Of a DNA stretch of 64,000 bases, positions 26,519-35,450 are shown piece by piece. The position numbers were made by a program, and so were the translations under genes. Source of the stretch: Nocardia asteroides (GTDB lineage: Bacteria; Actinomycetota; Actinomycetes; Mycobacteriales; Mycobacteriaceae); contig NZ_CP089214.1 in NCBI RefSeq assembly GCF_021183625.1, positions 558,001-622,000 on the forward strand, written 5' to 3'. The stretch's first letter is position 1; every line of letters begins with the position of its first letter. The notes beneath the pieces were generated by a model, which had not been told where the DNA came from, did no database searches, and saw only the letters and a program-made list of their open reading frames with translations.

Positions 26519-27762
26519 ACGGCGACCGCAAGCGGGTGGCGATCACCGGGATCGGGCTGGTCACGCCGATCGGCATCGGCACCGAGCTGTACTGGAAGCA
26601 GCTCACGGCCGGGGTCAGCGGCGCCCGGCTGATCGAATCCTTCGATGCCTCGTTCAACCGGGTCCGGATCGGCGCGGAGGTCACCGGCTTCGACCCGTCG
26701 GACTGGCTGGAGTACAAGGACGCCAGGCGCTTCGACCGGGTGGGGCACCTCGCGGTCGCCGCCTCCGACCTGGCGCTGAACGACCAGGGCATCGACGGGC
26801 TCGACCGCTCGGAGATGGCCACCGTGATCAGCTCCGCGCTCGGCGGCACCGCCACCGCGGTGCAGAACATCGAGGCGCGGGCCGGGGGCCGCAATGCCTC
26901 ACCGCTGTTCATCCCGATGACGATGGCGAACTTCGCGGCCTCCGCGGTCGCCTTCCGGCACAAGCTGGGCGGGCCGAGCTACGCCCCGCTCAGCGCGTGC
27001 TCCTCGTCCGCGGACGCGGTGGGCCAGGGCTACCGGATGATCCGCGACGGGTACGCGGAGTCGGCGCTGGTCGGCGGCGCCGAGGCGGCCATGAGCCCGG
27101 TCGTGCTCTCCGGTTTCACCAGCATGCGGGCGCTCTCCGCGCGCAACGACGACCCGAAGGGCGCGGGCCGCCCGTTCGCCGCGGACCGGGACGGCTTCGT
27201 GCTCGGCGAGGGCGCGGGCATGCTGGTGCTGGAATCGCTGGAGTCGGCGCGCGCCCGCGGCGTGCACGTCTACGCCGAGATCTGCGGCTACGGCCAGGTC
27301 GTCGACACCCACCACGTCACCGCGCCGCGCGCGGACGGCGCCTGCGCGGCCAAGGCCATGCGGCTGGCGCTGCGCGAGGCCGGCGCCGAGCCCGAGCAGG
27401 TCGGCTACATCAACGCGCACGGCACCGGCACCATCCTGTCCGACCCGGCCGAGACCAAGGCGGTGCACACCGCGCTCGGCGCGCACGCCCGCTCGGTCGC
27501 GATCAGCTCGACCAAGCCGATGACCGGGCACATGCTCGGCGCCACCGGCGCGGTGGAGGCGGCGACCTGCGCGCTGGCCATCGATCGCGGCCAGCTCCCG
27601 CCCACCATCAACCACACCGTCCCCGATCCCGAGTGCGACCTGGATTACATCCCGAACGTCGCGCGCTCGGCGAATGTCGAACTCGCGCTGTCGAATTCGA
27701 TCGCGTTCGGCGGGCACAACGTGACCCTTGCCTTCCGTCGCCCCGCTGACGAGGAGAACTGA
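26515..27762 (+). CDS. FabF-like beta-ketoacyl-ACP synthase II
   Basis: A 415-residue condensing enzyme. The catalytic cysteine is in LSACSSSADAV near residue 162, the two histidines in NAHGTGT near 299 and GHMLGATGA near 335, so the Cys-His-His triad is complete and the enzyme should be an elongating, decarboxylating ketosynthase rather than a chain-length factor. It starts with ATG 26515 inside an ATGA overlap. The operon has only this one KS besides the DarB type and no chain-length-factor partner, ketoreductase or malonyl transferase. I infer that it makes or extends the beta-ketoacyl chain for the DarB step and borrows the rest from fatty acid synthesis. Confidence 0.92.
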   Translation: MNGDRKRVAITGIGLVTPIGIGTELYWKQLTAGVSGARLIESFDASFNRVRIGAEVTGFDPSDWLEYKDARRFDRVGHLAVAASDLALNDQGIDGLDRSEMATVISSALGGTATAVQNIEARAGGRNASPLFIPMTMANFAASAVAFRHKLGGPSYAPLSACSSSADAVGQGYRMIRDGYAESALVGGAEAAMSPVVLSGFTSMRALSARNDDPKGAGRPFAADRDGFVLGEGAGMLVLESLESARARGVHVYAEICGYGQVVDTHHVTAPRADGACAAKAMRLALREAGAEPEQVGYINAHGTGTILSDPAETKAVHTALGAHARSVAISSTKPMTGHMLGATGAVEAATCALAIDRGQLPPTINHTVPDPECDLDYIPNVARSANVELALSNSIAFGGHNVTLAFRRPADEEN

Positions 27763-27764
27763 CC

Positions 27765-28238
27765 GTGGAACTCACCCGCATCGGCACCGTCACCGCGCAC
27801 CTCAAGCCACCGCAGATGATCGGCCCCGGCCCGTACGGCATCCGGATGTTCATCGAGATCATGGACGGCACGCTGGAGGGCGACCCCTCGGTGCCCGAGG
27901 TGAACTCGATCGCGGGCACGGTGCTCCCCGGCGGCGGCGACTGGGTGCTCATCGGCGCCGACGGCTGGGCCCGGCTCGACGTCCGGGTCCAGTTCCTGAC
28001 CTCGAACGGCGCGGTGGTCTTCGCCGAGTTCTTCGGGCTGATCGAGATGACCGACAAGGTGCAGGACGCGCTCATGTCCGGCGCCGCCACCGAGTTCGAC
28101 GATCAGTACTTCCGGGTCACCCCGCGGCTGGAGACCGGTGACCCGCAGCTGGAGTGGGTGAACCAGGCGGTCTTCCTCGGCGAGGGCCGCTTCGTCGAGG
28201 GCTTCGGCCTGCAGTACGTGATGTACCGGGTCGGCTGA
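27765..28238 (+). CDS. DUF3237 family protein
   Basis: A 157-residue DUF3237 protein: a small beta-barrel fold with GGGDWVLIGADGWARLDVRV near residues 51-70 and the C-terminal motif TPRLETGDPQLEWVNQ near 130. The family's biochemical role is not established; members are found in polyketide and aromatic-catabolism clusters and may bind or rearrange small hydrophobic acids. GTG start two bases after the ketosynthase stop, with GAGGAG upstream in the end of that gene. Position in the operon suggests cyclisation, binding or tailoring of the product, but this is guesswork. Confidence 0.8.
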   Translation: MELTRIGTVTAHLKPPQMIGPGPYGIRMFIEIMDGTLEGDPSVPEVNSIAGTVLPGGGDWVLIGADGWARLDVRVQFLTSNGAVVFAEFFGLIEMTDKVQDALMSGAATEFDDQYFRVTPRLETGDPQLEWVNQAVFLGEGRFVEGFGLQYVMYRVG

Positions 28239-28242
28239 GCCG

Positions 28243-28998
28243 ATGGCCGCACCGGAGAACGCCGCCGTGGTCGTCGACGACCTGCGGGTGCGGCGCGGGG
28301 AGACGGAGGTCCTGCGCGGCCTGTCGTTCACCGTGCCGCCCGGGGCCGTCACCGGCCTGCTCGGGCCGAGCGGCTGCGGCAAGACAACCCTGATCCGCTC
28401 GATCGTCGGCGTCCAGCAGCTCGGGTCGGGCAGCATCACGGTGCTCGGCGCACCGGGCGGCAGCGCGTCGCTGCGCGCCAGGATCGGCTACGTCACCCAG
28501 TCACCGTCGGTGTACGGCGACCTCACGGTGCGCCAGAACGTGCGCTACTTCGGCGCGGTGTACGGAGTTTCGGCGGCGGCCGCGGACGCGGCCGTCGCCG
28601 ACGTCGGGCTGACCGAGCACCGCGGCAGGCTGGTGGACAAGCTCTCCGGCGGCCAGCAGGCCCGGGTCTCGCTGGCCTGCGCGCTGGTCGGCAAACCCGA
28701 GCTGCTCGTGCTCGACGAACCGACCGTCGGGCTGGACCCGGTGCTGCGCCGGGATCTGTGGCAGCACTTCGCCGAACTCGCGGCCGGCGGCGCCACCCTG
28801 CTGGTCTCCAGCCACGTCATGGACGAGGCGGACCGCTGCGACCGCCTGCTGCTCATGCGCGAGGGCAGGCTGCTCGCCGACCAGACCCCCGGCGAGCTGC
28901 GCGCCGCGACCGGCACCGCCAACCTCGACGAGGCCTTCCTCGAGCTGGTGCTCGCCAGTGACCGCGCGCCGGAATCCGAGACGACAGGAGCACAGTGA
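28243..28998 (+). CDS. ABC transporter ATP-binding protein (exporter)
   Basis: A 251-residue ATPase with Walker A GPSGCGKTT near residue 44, the signature LSGGQQARVSLA near 135, Walker B LLVLDEPTVGLDP near 155 and the switch histidine in VSSHVMDEADRC near 187. The helix layout is that of the ABC-2 (DrrA-like) export family. It is 4 bases after the DUF3237 gene and runs into the permease gene, so it should power export of the pathway's product. Confidence 0.95.
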   Translation: MAAPENAAVVVDDLRVRRGETEVLRGLSFTVPPGAVTGLLGPSGCGKTTLIRSIVGVQQLGSGSITVLGAPGGSASLRARIGYVTQSPSVYGDLTVRQNVRYFGAVYGVSAAAADAAVADVGLTEHRGRLVDKLSGGQQARVSLACALVGKPELLVLDEPTVGLDPVLRRDLWQHFAELAAGGATLLVSSHVMDEADRCDRLLLMREGRLLADQTPGELRAATGTANLDEAFLELVLASDRAPESETTGAQ

Positions 28999-29735
28999 TG
29001 TCACCCCGGCTGACCTGGTGGACCGTGCGGCGGGTACTCACCCAGCTGCGCCACGACCGCCGCACGATCGCGCTGATCCTGGTGGTGCCGAGCGTGCTGC
29101 TCACCCTGCTGCGCTACGTCTTCGACGGCCGCCCCGACATCTTCGACCAGGTCGGGCTGCTTCTGCTCGGCATCTTCCCGTTCACCTCCATGTTCCTGAT
29201 CACCAGCGTCGCCATGCTGCGCGAGCGCACCACCGGCACCCTCGAGCGGCTGCTGAGCATGCCGCTGCACAAGCTGGACCTGCTGCTCGGCTACGGCATC
29301 GCCTTCGCCCTCGTGGCCATGGTGCAGGCGGCGGTGGCGGCGACGGTGGCCTACGGGTTCCTCGGGTTGCAGACCCAGGGCGCGATCGGGGTGGTGCTGC
29401 TGATCGTGGTCGCCACCGCCGTCCTCGGCTCCTCCACCGGGCTGTTCACCAGCGCCTTCGCCCGCACCGAGTTCCAGGCGCTGCAGTTCGCGCCGTCGAT
29501 CATCATTCCGCAGCTGCTGCTCTGCGGGCTGATCTGGCCGCGTGAGGAGATGGCGGGCCCGCTGCGCGCGGTGTCGGACGTGGTGCCGCTGCGCTACGCC
29601 GCCGAGGCGCTCGGCGAGGTCGGCACCTACCCGCTGCCGACCACCCTGCTCTGGCGCGATCTCGCCGTCGTGCTCGCCTTCGGCCTGGTGCTGCTCGCGC
29701 TCGGTGCGGTCACGCTGCGCCGCAAGGCGCGCTGA
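28998..29735 (+). CDS. ABC-2 type transporter permease
   Basis: A 245-residue membrane protein with about six transmembrane helices (first near residues 25-42, last near 220-240) and the ABC-2 family features LRERTTGTLERLLSMPL near residue 75 and LQFAPSIIIPQLLLCG near 163. ATG 28998 is preferred over the GTG at 28995 because GGAG is 7 bases upstream. It overlaps the ATPase stop. DrrB-like partners export hydrophobic natural products. Confidence 0.93.
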   Translation: MSPRLTWWTVRRVLTQLRHDRRTIALILVVPSVLLTLLRYVFDGRPDIFDQVGLLLLGIFPFTSMFLITSVAMLRERTTGTLERLLSMPLHKLDLLLGYGIAFALVAMVQAAVAATVAYGFLGLQTQGAIGVVLLIVVATAVLGSSTGLFTSAFARTEFQALQFAPSIIIPQLLLCGLIWPREEMAGPLRAVSDVVPLRYAAEALGEVGTYPLPTTLLWRDLAVVLAFGLVLLALGAVTLRRKAR

Positions 29736-29798
29736 GCGACCAGCTTCCGCCGCCGCCGTCGACGCGGCACCCCTCCGACGATCCCGAGGTGAACCACC

Positions 29799-30794
29799 AT
29801 GATCACCGCGCTCGGCGTCGCCAGGCACCTGGTGCCCGCGCCGTCGATGAAGGACATGCTCTTCCACACCCGCCGCTTCCCGGTCACCGCGGGCCCGCTG
29901 GCCCGGCGGTACGAGGGCGTGCCGCGCGCCGTGCTGGAGGGCTTCGAGTACGGCGCCGACATCGCCGACCCGGCCGAGATCGCGGAGCGGCTGGAGTGGA
30001 TCGATCCGCTCTACCGCAGCCTCGCCTGCGAGGGAGCGGTCGCCGCGCTCGCCATCCGGGACCTGATGTCGCCCCGCAAGCAGAGCCGCGCGATCGAATT
30101 CACCCGCGGCCCCGGGGCGCCGCACGCCATGCTGGCCTATATCGGGTTCGGGCTCGTACTCTCCCGGCTGCCCCGCCCGCTCTGGCGGCGAGCGCTGCCC
30201 CGGCTCGAGCAGGCCGAGCCGCTGCTGGCGCACCTGAGCTGGCTCGCGGTCGACGGTTACGGCTTCGACCTCGCCTTCTTCGATCCGGAGCGCTGGATCG
30301 TGCGCCGCGAGCCGGCGCCCCGCTACCGCTGGGAGGGCCGCACCGACTACTTCGATCGCGCCTTCGATCAGGGCATCGGCCGGGCCGTCGCCTTCTATCA
30401 CGCGGGCGACTACGACGCGGCCGCCGCCACGGTGCGCACCTTCGCGCCGGAGCGCAGGGCGGATCTGTGGAGCGGCGTCGGCACGGTCGCCTGCTACCTG
30501 GGCGGGATCGACCGCGCCGCGCTGCTGCGGCTCCTCGCCGCCGCGGGCCCGCACCTCCCCGACCTCGCCATCGGCGTGGTGATGGCGGCCGAGGCCAGGC
30601 AGCACGCCGGATTCGTCCCGGAGAACACCGAACTGGCGTCCGAGGTGGTCTGCGGCGCGAACGCGGCAACGGTCGCCGCGCTGGCGGTGCAGACCGCGCA
30701 GGCGCCACCCGCCCCGGAGGGGCCGCCCGCCTACGAGCAGTGGCGGCTGCGGATCCGCGCGAACTTCGCCGAGCGCGTGGCGGTGGCGCCGTGA
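29799..30794 (+). CDS. DUF1702 family protein
   Basis: A 331-residue protein clearly of the DUF1702 family: FEYGADIADPAEIAERLE, YRSLACEGAVAALAI, WLAVDGYGFDLAFF near residue 152, FDQGIGRAVAFYHAG near 190 and ADLWSGVGTVACYLGGID near 223. DUF1702 genes recur in polyketide loci, including enediyne clusters, with no established activity. No signal peptide or membrane helix is evident. It follows the permease by 63 bases and overlaps the kinase-like gene by GTGA. Its presence is a strong sign that the operon is for secondary metabolism. Confidence 0.88.
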   Translation: MITALGVARHLVPAPSMKDMLFHTRRFPVTAGPLARRYEGVPRAVLEGFEYGADIADPAEIAERLEWIDPLYRSLACEGAVAALAIRDLMSPRKQSRAIEFTRGPGAPHAMLAYIGFGLVLSRLPRPLWRRALPRLEQAEPLLAHLSWLAVDGYGFDLAFFDPERWIVRREPAPRYRWEGRTDYFDRAFDQGIGRAVAFYHAGDYDAAAATVRTFAPERRADLWSGVGTVACYLGGIDRAALLRLLAAAGPHLPDLAIGVVMAAEARQHAGFVPENTELASEVVCGANAATVAALAVQTAQAPPAPEGPPAYEQWRLRIRANFAERVAVAP

Positions 30795-32182
30795 GCGCCG
30801 CGCCGCTGCGGCTGGTCAGCGAGCCGCTGGTGGAGCGGCCGCCGCTGGACCGCTTCGGGGTGCGCGAGGCGGCCAGGGTGCTGGTGATCGGGCTGGTGCT
30901 CGGCGGCAGCCTGCTCGCCGGGCTCGGCCGCCACAGCGCACGGAGGCTGCTGCGCGGCAGCGACTCGAGCTGGCAGGAGGCAGCCGCGGAAGCCACCGTC
31001 GACGCCTTCGAGCGGCTCGGCCCGCTCTTCGTCAAGCTGGGCCAGCTCATCGCCTCCTCCTCCGGCGCCTTCCCGCCCGCGCTCTCCGCGGCCTGCCTGC
31101 GCTGCCTGGACCGGGTGCGGCCGTTCCCGGCCGCCGAGGCGCGCCGGATCGTGGGTGCCGATCTCGGGCACCCGGTGGACGAGCTCTTCCGCTCCTTCGA
31201 CGACGCCCCGCTCTCCGCCGCCTCGGTGGCCCAGGTGCACGCCTGCGTGCTCCCGGACGGCCGCGAGGCGGTGCTCAAGGTGCAGCGCCCCGGGATCGCG
31301 GGCCGGATGATCGTCGACCTGCGCGCCGCGCTGCGCACCGCCCGGCTGCTACAGCGGTTCTCGCACGCGGCGCGGGTCGCCAATGCCGTCGGCGTGGTGC
31401 ACGACCTCTACGAGGCCACCGTGAGCGAGCTGAACTTCCTGGTGGAGGCCGAGAACCAGCGCCGCATCCGGGCCGATCTCGGCGCCTTCGGCGACAACGG
31501 GGGCGTCATGGTTCCCGAGGTGTACAGCGAGCACTGCGGCCCGCGGGTGCTGTGCATGGAACGGGTGCGCGGGGTGCCGCTGGACCGCTTCGACGTCACC
31601 GCCGCCCACCCCGACCCCGAACTGCTCATCCGCAGGCTGGTGAAGGTGTGGCTGGAGGGGGTGACCGTGCACGGCATCTTCCACGGCGACGTGCACGCGG
31701 GCAACCTCTGGCTGCTCGACGACGGCAGGCTCGCCCTGCTCGACTTCGGCATCGTCGGGCGGATGACCGCGCCCTGGCGGCAGCTGGTGCGGAACATGTT
31801 CCATGCCAGCGCCTTCGACGGCGACTTCACCCCGGTCGCCACCTCGCTGCGCGAACTCGACCTGTTCCCGGACCAGAGCAGCGACGACGCCGCCATCGGG
31901 AGCCAGCTGGCCATGGTGCTCGGCCCGATCCTCTCCGGCGAGCTCGCCGAGCTGGATCTGAAGACGGTCACCGGCCTGATGCTCGACTTCGGCACCGACA
32001 GCGGGATGAGCGGCCCGCAGCAACTCATCCTGATGGGTAAGCAGCTGGGCTACTTCGAGCGCTACGCCGTCACCCTCGCCCCGGACTGGCGCCTCGGAAC
32101 CGACCTGTTCCTGCTGCGCAATGTCTTCCCCGACGAGGTGGCCGCGGCGCTGGCCGAGCGCGGAGCCACGCTGCCTGCCTGA
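30791..32182 (+). CDS. AarF/UbiB-family (ABC1) atypical kinase-like protein
   Basis: A 463-residue member of the ABC1/UbiB family. It shows the extended KxGQ motif GPLFVKLGQLIA near residue 78, the alanine-rich loop SAASVAQVH near 142, the ATP-site lysine in VLKVQRPG near 162, and the catalytic/metal motifs GDVHAGNLW near 299 and LLDFGIVGR near 318. UbiB proteins have ATPase activity that supports coenzyme Q lipid synthesis, probably by extracting hydrophobic intermediates from the membrane. A hydrophobic segment near residue 28 may be a membrane anchor. As the last gene of this operon it fits a pathway that makes a long-chain phenol or quinone. Confidence 0.9.
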   Translation: MSAAPLRLVSEPLVERPPLDRFGVREAARVLVIGLVLGGSLLAGLGRHSARRLLRGSDSSWQEAAAEATVDAFERLGPLFVKLGQLIASSSGAFPPALSAACLRCLDRVRPFPAAEARRIVGADLGHPVDELFRSFDDAPLSAASVAQVHACVLPDGREAVLKVQRPGIAGRMIVDLRAALRTARLLQRFSHAARVANAVGVVHDLYEATVSELNFLVEAENQRRIRADLGAFGDNGGVMVPEVYSEHCGPRVLCMERVRGVPLDRFDVTAAHPDPELLIRRLVKVWLEGVTVHGIFHGDVHAGNLWLLDDGRLALLDFGIVGRMTAPWRQLVRNMFHASAFDGDFTPVATSLRELDLFPDQSSDDAAIGSQLAMVLGPILSGELAELDLKTVTGLMLDFGTDSGMSGPQQLILMGKQLGYFERYAVTLAPDWRLGTDLFLLRNVFPDEVAAALAERGATLPA

Positions 32183-32288
32183 GCGCTCCGGTTAACAGCG
32201 GGCGCGCGCGGGGATATCTTCGAGCGGAACCCGCCGCGCGCCCGGACCCGGACCACGCCGGACGGATTCGCACTTCCTGGAGGCAGCT

Positions 32289-33233
32289 GTGCCCACTCCC
32301 CTCGTCCGGATCTCCGCAACCGCGGCGGCGCTCGCCATCGCCGTGCTCTCCCTGACCGCCTGCAACGACGAGGTCGGCACCGCCACCCCGGCCTCTCCGT
32401 CGGCCACCGCCACCCCCGCGGCTGGCGCGCCGGCGCCCGGCGGCCGCTCGGCGCAGTCCACCGTGCGCACCATCGGCAAGACCGGCTGGTACGACGACTT
32501 CACCATCACCGTCGACCGGGCCACCGTGGTCCCTGACCAGTACGGCGGCGCCGAGGTGACCGTCGACCTCACCTACGCCAACACCGGCCTCACCGACCGC
32601 ATGCTCGGCCTCACCCCGACCCTGCTGGTCGACGGCGAACTCGACGGCGGCGCGACCTTCGACAGCCCCACCGTCGCCGCGGGCGGCAAGGGCAAGGGCA
32701 AGGCCAACACCCCGGTGCGGTCGCTGGACGACGCCGAGCACCTGATCGACACCCTGACCATCGTCTACGGCACCGCCACCGACAACCAGACCATCATCCC
32801 GCTGGAGGCGGACGAGAAGGTGCAGAGCGTGCAGCCGCGCAGCTTCCCGATCTCGGCCACGCTCACCCAGGGCGACACCACCGCCACGATCACCGGCGCC
32901 ACCCTGCACCCCAGCTACAGCACCGGCGACCGCGGCAGGTCCGATCTCTCGCTGCACGTCACGCTCACCGGCGGCTCCGGCATCCCCGCGGGCGGCGCGA
33001 ACATCTACTACCAGTACTTCAGCGTGCGCACCCCGGACGGCCGCACGGTGCCCGCCGACTTCAAGGGCCCGATCAACGAGCTGCTCGAAGCGGGCCAGAC
33101 CATCGACAAGCCGGACAACTTCGCGGTCTTCGTGGTCGACTCCCCCGGCACCGGCGCCTACACGCTCTCCTACAACGCCATCGGCGCCGAGGGCGAGGGC
33201 TCGGCCCCGACCGCGCCGTTCACGCTGAACTGA
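32289..33233 (+). CDS. secreted lipoprotein, unknown function
   Basis: A 314-residue lipoprotein: signal with lipobox SLTAC near residue 25, then a low-complexity Ala/Pro/Thr linker (residues 30-55) and a beta-rich body with three Ig-like strand groups (for example YGGAEVTVDLTYANTG near 86 and LTPTLLVDGEL). Related DUF4352-like proteins bind or shield unknown ligands at the cell surface. GTG start with GGAGGCAG shortly before. The gene is separated from the biosynthetic operon by 106 bases and ended by a strong hairpin, so it is probably not part of it. Confidence 0.7.
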   Translation: MPTPLVRISATAAALAIAVLSLTACNDEVGTATPASPSATATPAAGAPAPGGRSAQSTVRTIGKTGWYDDFTITVDRATVVPDQYGGAEVTVDLTYANTGLTDRMLGLTPTLLVDGELDGGATFDSPTVAAGGKGKGKANTPVRSLDDAEHLIDTLTIVYGTATDNQTIIPLEADEKVQSVQPRSFPISATLTQGDTTATITGATLHPSYSTGDRGRSDLSLHVTLTGGSGIPAGGANIYYQYFSVRTPDGRTVPADFKGPINELLEAGQTIDKPDNFAVFVVDSPGTGAYTLSYNAIGAEGEGSAPTAPFTLN

Positions 33234-33246
33234 CCCCGGAAACGCC

Positions 33247-33284
33247 GACGGCGGCCCCGCACCTCATCGGGCGGGGCCGCCGTC
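33247..33284. terminator. hairpin terminator
   Basis: GACGGCGGCCCCGC at 33247-33260 and its exact complement at 33271-33284 form a perfect 14-pair stem with a 10-base loop, 14 bases after the lipoprotein stop and before the convergent stop at 33296. It can serve both strands; no T tract follows. Confidence 0.8.
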
Positions 33285-33295
33285 GCCTGCTGCCG

Positions 33296-33577
33296 CTACC
33301 TGCCCGCGGAGCCGGAGCCGATCAGGTTGCCCAGCCCGGTCAGCAGGTTCGACGAACCGGCCGACCACCCGTCCAGGTACGGGTTGGGGTAGCCATCGAC
33401 GATCGGCGTCGGCAGCGGCTTCACCCCGCCCGAGCCGGTGACCAGCAGCTTGGTCAGGCCATCGGCGAAGTTGGCCGAACCGGTGCCGACGTCGGTCTGC
33501 GCCGACGCCACGCCGGAGCCGCCGAGCACGATGCCCGCCGCGATCGCGGCCACACCGAACGCACGAATTGTGCTCAT
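33296..33577 (-). CDS. small secreted protein
   Basis: A 93-residue protein with a clean signal peptide (hydrophobic core AFGVAAIAAGIVLGGSG, likely cleavage after VASA near residue 26). The mature part, about 67 residues, is glycine- and asparagine-rich (GYPNPYLDGWSAGSSNLLTG) with no cysteine. I do not recognise the family. It is transcribed toward the convergent terminator at 33247-33284. Likely an envelope or extracellular protein. Confidence 0.65.
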   Translation of the reverse strand: MSTIRAFGVAAIAAGIVLGGSGVASAQTDVGTGSANFADGLTKLLVTGSGGVKPLPTPIVDGYPNPYLDGWSAGSSNLLTGLGNLIGSGSAGR

Positions 33578-33767
33578 ACATTCCCTCTTCTCGAAAATCG
33601 CGCCGGCAGCTCAGCTACCGCCGGGCCAATGTCTAGGCAGCCGATGCCGCCATCGGACGACGGGCGGGTGAACGCGGGGGCAATGGCCGATGTCCACCGC
33701 TTCCGAGCCCGCTCGACCGGACAATTCCGGCGCATTCTGCGCGGTCACGGTGCGGTACGCACAGCAG

Positions 33768-33791
33768 CGGCCCCGTCCGTGGACGGGGCCG
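33768..33791. terminator. hairpin terminator downstream of the cutinase gene
   Basis: CGGCCCCGTCC at 33768-33778 pairs exactly with GGACGGGGCCG at 33781-33791. It lies 15 bases beyond the stop codon of the minus-strand cutinase-family gene. The 2-base gap means that the innermost pairs open. No T tract. Confidence 0.7.
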
Positions 33792-33806
33792 CCGGTTCAG
33801 CCGGGC

Positions 33807-35450
33807 TCAGCGCGCGGCGGTGGTGGTCGAGGTCGCCGATCCGGTCGTGGTGGTGACGGATCCGGTCGTCGTCGGAGCCGGGGGCGTCGTGGTGGGCGGC
33901 TCCGCGACCTGCGGGGTAGTCGTCGCCGCGGCGGGCGGTGTCGTGGTCACCGCTGCCGCGCCGGGGTTCGTGGTCCCCGGGGTGGTGGTCGGCGTGGTGG
34001 TCGTGCCGGTCGGCTTGGGGGTGGTGGTCGCGGTCGGCTTGGCCGTGGTGCTCTGGACGGCGGCCTGGACGGTGGCGAAGTCCTCGGGCTGCGGCTTGGC
34101 CTTGGTCTCCACCGGCTCCCCGGCCTGGGCCTGCTTGGCCAGGTGGGTCAGCCAGGCGGCGGCGTACTGGGCCGAGGTGAGCGGCCGGTCGTTGTTCGGG
34201 TCGGCGTCGTCCCAGTAGTCGAAGTGGTGACCGGTGTGGTCGGGGCCGAGGGTGAGCTGGTACGGATCGCTCATGACCACCGGGATGGTGTTCTCGTTGG
34301 TGGCGATCAGCCCGACGATCTCGTCCAGGATCTTCTGCGGCAGGTAGGCCAGCGGCGACAGCTTGTCCGAGGCGATGGCGTCGGCCTTGGCCGGCTTCTG
34401 CGGCGCGGCCTTCGGGTCGTACTGCGGATCGGAGACCCGGAGCAGCACGTCGAGGAAGGTCTCGTCGCTCTGCATCCAGGTGCCGAGGCCCTGGGCCTGG
34501 ATGTCGGCGAAGGCGGCCAGCGCGATCCGGCCGAGCGCCACCGCGACGTCGCCGCCGGTGGCCGGGGTCAGCCCCTCGGCCTGCAGCCGGTCCACGTCGA
34601 GCTGCCTGCCCACGTTCACCACGAGCTGCAGCAGCGAGATGTTCTCCGGGGCGGCGCAGGTCAGGTCGCCGTCCGAGCAGAAGGAGGCGATCTTGCCGTC
34701 GAGCGCGCCGAAGCCGCCGAGGGTGCCGGCGACCGCGCCCTGCCCGTCGGCCGGGGTGCAGGTGGCGCCCTGGTACTTCTGGTCGAAGCCGTCGGGGTTG
34801 CTGCAGGCGTTGTCCGCGCCGATGAACGGGCCGTCGCCGGGCGAGCGGCCGGAGTCGGCGAGGATCACCACGCCGACCACGTCGGCCGGGTCGACGATGC
34901 CGTACTCGCCGTCGGCGCCCGGCTGCTGGTTGCCGATCTCCATGGCGACGCGGCGCACCACGTCGGCGCCCTCGCTGTAGCCGACGATGGCGAAGCGGGT
35001 GTCCGGGCAGGCGGCGCTGATCTCGGTCATGACCTGCTTGGTGTTCGCCACCCCGGTCTCGACCGCGGCCTCGTAGCTGGACATGTCCGCCGGGTAGGCG
35101 ATGTAGACGGCGGCGTAGGAGTCCGGGTCGACGGCGCCGTCGGGCGCGTTGACCACCGGGTCGACCCACTCGCTGTTGTGGTCGCCCGCGAGCGCGGCGG
35201 GCAGCGGCTTGCCGTCGGCGTCGACCAGCAGTTTCGTGCTGTCCTCGGCGGGCGCGTCGTTGCGGCCCGCGACCGAGATGGTCACCATGTCGTGGCACTC
35301 GGTGACCGAGCTGGTGAGCTGGGTGGCGTCGTCGCGCCCCGGCGCGCTGATGGCCCAGGTGGCCGCCACGATGGCGACCACGCCGAGCGTGGCGGGCGCG
35401 ATCACCGCGGTGGCGATGCGGTGGCGCGCGAAGAAATCCCTGAGAGGCAT
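33807..35450 (-). CDS. membrane-anchored cutinase-family hydrolase with Thr/Pro tail
   Basis: A 547-residue protein. An N-terminal hydrophobic segment (TAVIAPATLGVVAIVAATWA, about residues 13-32) exports or anchors it. The cutinase-type catalytic domain follows, with the nucleophile elbow VGYSEGADVV near residue 150, the acidic residue of CSDGDLTC near 237 and a histidine in GPDHTGHHFDYW near 386. The last 90 or so residues are low-complexity Thr/Pro/Ala and should be disordered or wall-associated. Mycobacterial and nocardial members act as esterases, lipases or phospholipases. A single-gene transcript ends in the hairpin at 33768-33791. Ester substrate unknown. Confidence 0.85.
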   Translation of the reverse strand: MPLRDFFARHRIATAVIAPATLGVVAIVAATWAISAPGRDDATQLTSSVTECHDMVTISVAGRNDAPAEDSTKLLVDADGKPLPAALAGDHNSEWVDPVVNAPDGAVDPDSYAAVYIAYPADMSSYEAAVETGVANTKQVMTEISAACPDTRFAIVGYSEGADVVRRVAMEIGNQQPGADGEYGIVDPADVVGVVILADSGRSPGDGPFIGADNACSNPDGFDQKYQGATCTPADGQGAVAGTLGGFGALDGKIASFCSDGDLTCAAPENISLLQLVVNVGRQLDVDRLQAEGLTPATGGDVAVALGRIALAAFADIQAQGLGTWMQSDETFLDVLLRVSDPQYDPKAAPQKPAKADAIASDKLSPLAYLPQKILDEIVGLIATNENTIPVVMSDPYQLTLGPDHTGHHFDYWDDADPNNDRPLTSAQYAAAWLTHLAKQAQAGEPVETKAKPQPEDFATVQAAVQSTTAKPTATTTPKPTGTTTTPTTTPGTTNPGAAAVTTTPPAAATTTPQVAEPPTTTPPAPTTTGSVTTTTGSATSTTTAAR

